Assembly: GCF_000372445.1 (NCBI RefSeq)
Contig: NZ_AQUY01000001.1
Location: forward strand, 637,553 to 701,552
DNA: 64,000 nucleotides
Origin: Corynebacterium ulceribovis DSM 45146
GTDB lineage: Bacteria; Actinomycetota; Actinomycetes; Mycobacteriales; Mycobacteriaceae
Direction of reading: 5' to 3'
In this document: positions 61,302 to 64,000 of the stretch, one piece after another
Layout of the letters: every line of letters starts with the position of its first letter
How positions within the stretch are numbered: position 1 is the first letter of the stretch
Notes under the pieces: model-generated
What the model was told of the DNA's origin: nothing
The model's database searches: none
What the model saw: only the letters and a program-made list of their open reading frames with translations
Program-made: the position numbers and the translations under genes

Positions 61302-62084
61302 TCACTCATCACTATGTCGGCGGCGTAATACGCCGATCAGTAGAAACACCCCAAGAATCAACCCAGCTGCAACCATAAGTGCACCGGCAATCTGCACACC
61401 GGTTGCTGCCCCGATGCCGGGACTCCGCTGTGGATCTGAAGGAATAGCCAGTGTCGGGGTTGCCGGTGTAGTGGTCGCCGTGGTGCTCGGGATGGTAGTA
61501 GGTGTAGTTACCGGTGGGGTAGTAGTCGGCGTGCTCGGATCCTCATTGGAAGACTTGGCGATAATGACCCCTGGGATTGGTTGCCCGCTCGGCTGGGAGA
61601 CATGAAAAGGGATAGAAACCAAAAACGGTTCAATTGTCCGGTAAGTAGTCCCGTTGTCCGGCGACTCGGAGGTAACCAGATAAATGCCTTCCGGCAGTCC
61701 CGAGAACACTGCTACTCCGTTGCCATCGGTTTTGGATTCCAACCGCAAGCCCCTTGGCCACTGAGCCTGAATCTCTGAAAGGTCTGTGGATGCGACTCGT
61801 TGCATATCTGCAGCGTCTTTGGGGCTGATGCCCGTTAAACGATGCAACACTATTGTCACTCCCGCTACTTCACCTTGGAGTTCCGGCGCGTCGATTTCAG
61901 GATTTCCTCTGGTCAACGTGATACGCAGGTCATGAGTGCCCGAAATAGAAACGGCTCCTGTCACCGGGTTAGTGCCGACGACAGGTGCTGCGAAAGTGGG
62001 TGAAGCACAACTCAAAGTTAGTGCAGTCGACGCGGCAAGGACCGCTAAAGGTAAGCGGTTTGACGAAAGTCTAATGTGTATCAT
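61302..62084 (-). CDS. Minor-pilin-like protein without LPxTG
   Basis: A 260-residue surface protein: signal peptide (to about 33, SPTFAAP), a prealbumin-like SpaA/SpaB domain (HDLRITLTRGNPEIDAPELQ, EVAGVTIVLHRLTG, DGNGVAVFSGLPEGIYLVTSE), a Thr/Pro-rich stalk (about 185-215), a C-terminal membrane helix (GALMVAAGLILGVFLLIGV) and RRRHSDE. No LPxTG-like motif precedes the helix, so standard sortase anchoring is not evident; it may stay in the membrane as a pilus base. It overlaps the sortase gene by 14 bp, so they are translationally coupled. Confidence 0.78.
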   Translation of the reverse strand: MIHIRLSSNRLPLAVLAASTALTLSCASPTFAAPVVGTNPVTGAVSISGTHDLRITLTRGNPEIDAPELQGEVAGVTIVLHRLTGISPKDAADMQRVASTDLSEIQAQWPRGLRLESKTDGNGVAVFSGLPEGIYLVTSESPDNGTTYRTIEPFLVSIPFHVSQPSGQPIPGVIIAKSSNEDPSTPTTTPPVTTPTTIPSTTATTTPATPTLAIPSDPQRSPGIGAATGVQIAGALMVAAGLILGVFLLIGVLRRRHSDE

Positions 62085-63030
62085 TAATTTCTCTACTCAA
62101 AGTGGGCGTGTACGCCTGCGGTTCAGCGATCTCGCCGCGCTTGTTGATTGCCCGATGTTGCTTTATCAGCCATCGAACAAGAAGCAGTAAAGCAATTCCA
62201 GCCGCCGCAATTAACAAGTACATCCACCAAGCCCAAATTTGTGCATGAACCTGGTCAAAAACTTGCGCGTCTTCAGAAGTTATAGGCGCGGCATGCCCCC
62301 GGACTAACAGCCGATGCGTGTTGATTCCGTAAGGGGTACAAGTGATCAAGGTGACATAGTCGCCTTGAGTGCCGGTTTTCAGGGAATCGACCTCTTCAGG
62401 AAGCACGACTTGGATTTGGTCGACCGTGTATTTAAGTTTGTGACCGGAAACCTGAATAAAGAAGGAATCTCCTTCTTTAACATCTCGAAGATTATCGAAC
62501 ATTGTAGCGTTGGGCAATCCGGTATGCCCTGTGATTACCGAATGGGTGCCATCGCCCCCGACGGGAAGATCAGAGCCATACAGGTGTCCGAGTCCTTTTT
62601 GAAGTGTTTCGTTGTCGGTGCCGTGATAGATCGGCAAGTCGACTTGGATATGGGGGATTACCAGTCGAGCCATTGCGGTATTTGAATCCAGCAGTTGCAG
62701 GTAGTTCTCGTATGCGCTGGATTTGCCACGCACTTTATTAATCCAGGGATCAAGGATGGGGCCCGTGGCGTGGTCATTGTTATAGCGTTTGGCCTCTTCC
62801 CACTCCTGATTTTTTGTTTCCTGGGAAATGTCGTTGTCTAAGCGAGAGTACTCTTCAGCAACATGAGCTGCTTGCTGATTGTTCCATACGGTGGTAATAA
62901 CCGGATACAGCATGACAAAAACTCCCATTATCACCAGCAACGCGGGGACTATTAGCCGAGTTCTACTCGGCGAAGGCGCTGCGTGCCGCCCGTGATTTCG
63001 AACTTTAAGAGGTGACATGGGAGTACTCAT
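62071..63030 (-). CDS. Class C (pilin-polymerising) sortase
   Basis: A 319-residue membrane sortase with N- and C-terminal membrane helices. The class C lid is present as DPW in ATGPILDPWINKVRG; catalytic His in VITGHTGLPNA, Cys in LITCTPYG and Arg in THRLLVRGH. It joins major pilin subunits by their LPxTG threonine to a pilin-motif lysine and attaches minor pilins. The ATG at 63030 was chosen (AAGG 7 nt upstream) over a TTG directly before it. It lies between the pilin genes, as in spa-type clusters of C. diphtheriae. Confidence 0.92.
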   Translation of the reverse strand: MSTPMSPLKVRNHGRHAAPSPSRTRLIVPALLVIMGVFVMLYPVITTVWNNQQAAHVAEEYSRLDNDISQETKNQEWEEAKRYNNDHATGPILDPWINKVRGKSSAYENYLQLLDSNTAMARLVIPHIQVDLPIYHGTDNETLQKGLGHLYGSDLPVGGDGTHSVITGHTGLPNATMFDNLRDVKEGDSFFIQVSGHKLKYTVDQIQVVLPEEVDSLKTGTQGDYVTLITCTPYGINTHRLLVRGHAAPITSEDAQVFDQVHAQIWAWWMYLLIAAAGIALLLLVRWLIKQHRAINKRGEIAEPQAYTPTLSREINDTH

Positions 63031-63078
63031 CAAGATGCCTTGCAGAAAAGGAGCAAAAAGCTGATGCGGAACTACTGA

Positions 63079-64000
63079 TTAGTTCTTGGCACCTCGGCGG
63101 GCGAACCACGCGCCGATACCGATAATGGCTGCACCAATGGCAGCAAGAACACCGATACCCATACCACCGGTCATCGGCAGGTTAGGGGTTGTGTCCTTAA
63201 GGTTCTTAACCTCAGAGGTCAGAGTGTAAACACCAGGTGTGGCATCAACATTTTCCTTGGTCAGCTCAAAGTCGATTGGCTTTGACAACAGTTCGTAGCC
63301 GGCAGGAGACTTGACCTCAAACAGACAGTACTTTGGTGCCTGACCTGAATTTTCGGCCGTGTTGTCATCAAAGTTTGTGACGTGAAGTCCGGTGATGGTC
63401 AGAGTTCCCCCGTCTTTGGTCTCCCATGAAGATTCGCCATTCGAGGTAATTTTTTGGTCGTCGTTTTTGTCCGCTGCTTCGCAGGTACCGTTGTCACCTG
63501 CGTTGTACAGTTCAAAAACTGCGCCGTCCAATGTCTTTTCCGGATCGCCAGCGTCCACCTTGGTGATCTTGATGTTTCCCCAGTAGGAGACGGTTTCGTT
63601 GGTCTTGACGGTGGTGTCACCGCCACCGGAGCCATTGTTGCTGATGACGGTAGCTTCGTTGACCAGCTTGCCAGTCTCAGAAGGCGCCTTCACCGTTGCG
63701 TTGATGGTAGTGACGACCTTGAAACTCGAATCTGCCTTTTTCGCTTCAGTCAGTTTGCCGAGTCCAGTCTCGGTGAAAGTAACCGTGATCTTTTGGGTAG
63801 ATTCGTCGACTGTCACGCTGTAGTCGTCATTAAGAGCGTATTCGGTGCCGTTGCTGCCCTTAACGCTGACGACTTGGCCCGCTTCGAGCAGATTTTCCTG
63901 CAAGTCGTCTTCAACGACATATTTGGAGATGGAAGTGGCGTTTTCTGCTACCGGTGGTACGTCCGAAGTGATGGTGAAAGCTACGGTGTCGCCAGCATTC
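63079..64000 (-). CDS. Major pilin (SpaA/SpaD-like), partial
   Basis: The C-terminal part (about 307 residues) of a pilin whose start lies beyond the window edge. Visible: Ig-like isopeptide-type domain (SFKVVTTINATVKAPSETGK, LVNEATVISNNG), a Cna_B-like domain (KITKVDAGDPEKTLDGAVFE), the E-box-like LFEVKSPAGYELL, the sorting signal LPMTG, a hydrophobic segment and RRGAKN. The pilin-motif lysine would lie upstream. It is first in the operon pilin, sortase, minor pilin. Confidence 0.9.
   Translation of the reverse strand, partial: NAGDTVAFTITSDVPPVAENATSISKYVVEDDLQENLLEAGQVVSVKGSNGTEYALNDDYSVTVDESTQKITVTFTETGLGKLTEAKKADSSFKVVTTINATVKAPSETGKLVNEATVISNNGSGGGDTTVKTNETVSYWGNIKITKVDAGDPEKTLDGAVFELYNAGDNGTCEAADKNDDQKITSNGESSWETKDGGTLTITGLHVTNFDDNTAENSGQAPKYCLFEVKSPAGYELLSKPIDFELTKENVDATPGVYTLTSEVKNLKDTTPNLPMTGGMGIGVLAAIGAAIIGIGAWFARRGAKN

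Overview
The window looks like a chromosomal segment of a Corynebacterium. This rests on four things: the conserved actinobacterial gene order (cysteine desulfurase, mnmA, ligA, an ACT-domain gene, gatC, gatA, pfkA, gatB, then ilvD, mscCG, ilvBNC, serA, leuB, gltX); an MscCG-type glutamate channel; many probable leaderless promoters (a TAnnnT -10 box 6-9 nt before an ATG/GTG); and sortase-assembled pilus genes at the right end. GC is moderate and Pro CCA / Gly GGC codons are frequent. The species cannot be fixed from sequence alone.

Layout. 1-5 kb: C-terminal end of an unknown protein, a lone ABC ATPase, a Nudix hydrolase, a THUMP-like methyltransferase and the electron transfer flavoprotein genes etfB-etfA. 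5.3-8.5 kb: a large surface-protein gene of Ig-like repeats broken by five single-base losses. 8.6-22.7 kb: tRNA thiolation genes (cysteine desulfurase, mnmA), a MetE-like protein without cysteines, a DnaQ-type exonuclease, ligA, the amidotransferase genes gatC-gatA, pfkA and gatB. A variable 1.5 kb insert at 15.1-16.6 kb, flanked by copies of one 77-bp sequence, carries a secreted two-cysteine glycine-rich protein and a small partner. 22.7-26.3 kb: two tandem sortase-like proteins, a lipoprotein and a DoxX membrane protein.

26.4-45.9 kb: amino-acid metabolism. ilvD, a PH-domain protein and mscCG run leftward; ilvBNC runs rightward behind an Ile/Leu/Val-rich leader peptide and attenuator. Then come a solitary DUF262 protein, a lipoprotein, serA (with a short overlapping upstream ORF), an acetyl-CoA hydrolase/CoA-transferase, leuB, a FAH-family enzyme, isochorismate synthase and gltX. 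45.9-49.5 kb: a highly asymmetric heterodimeric ABC exporter, then tRNA-Gln and tRNA-Glu.

49.5-64 kb is more accessory: two unknown genes, a flavin monooxygenase, an MFS transporter, a VaFE-like surface protein with two in-frame TGA codons, an alpha/beta hydrolase, a DUF421 protein, an O-acetylhomoserine sulfhydrylase gene behind two McbR-like operators, and a pilus locus. That locus has a large LPKTG adhesin on the + strand converging with a minus-strand operon of major pilin (cut by the window end), class C sortase and a minor-pilin-like protein without a recognisable LPxTG motif.

Overall the housekeeping blocks are intact, while damage (frameshifts, in-frame stops) falls mainly in surface or secreted protein genes. 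No insertion sequence, rRNA, CRISPR array or prophage was recognised.
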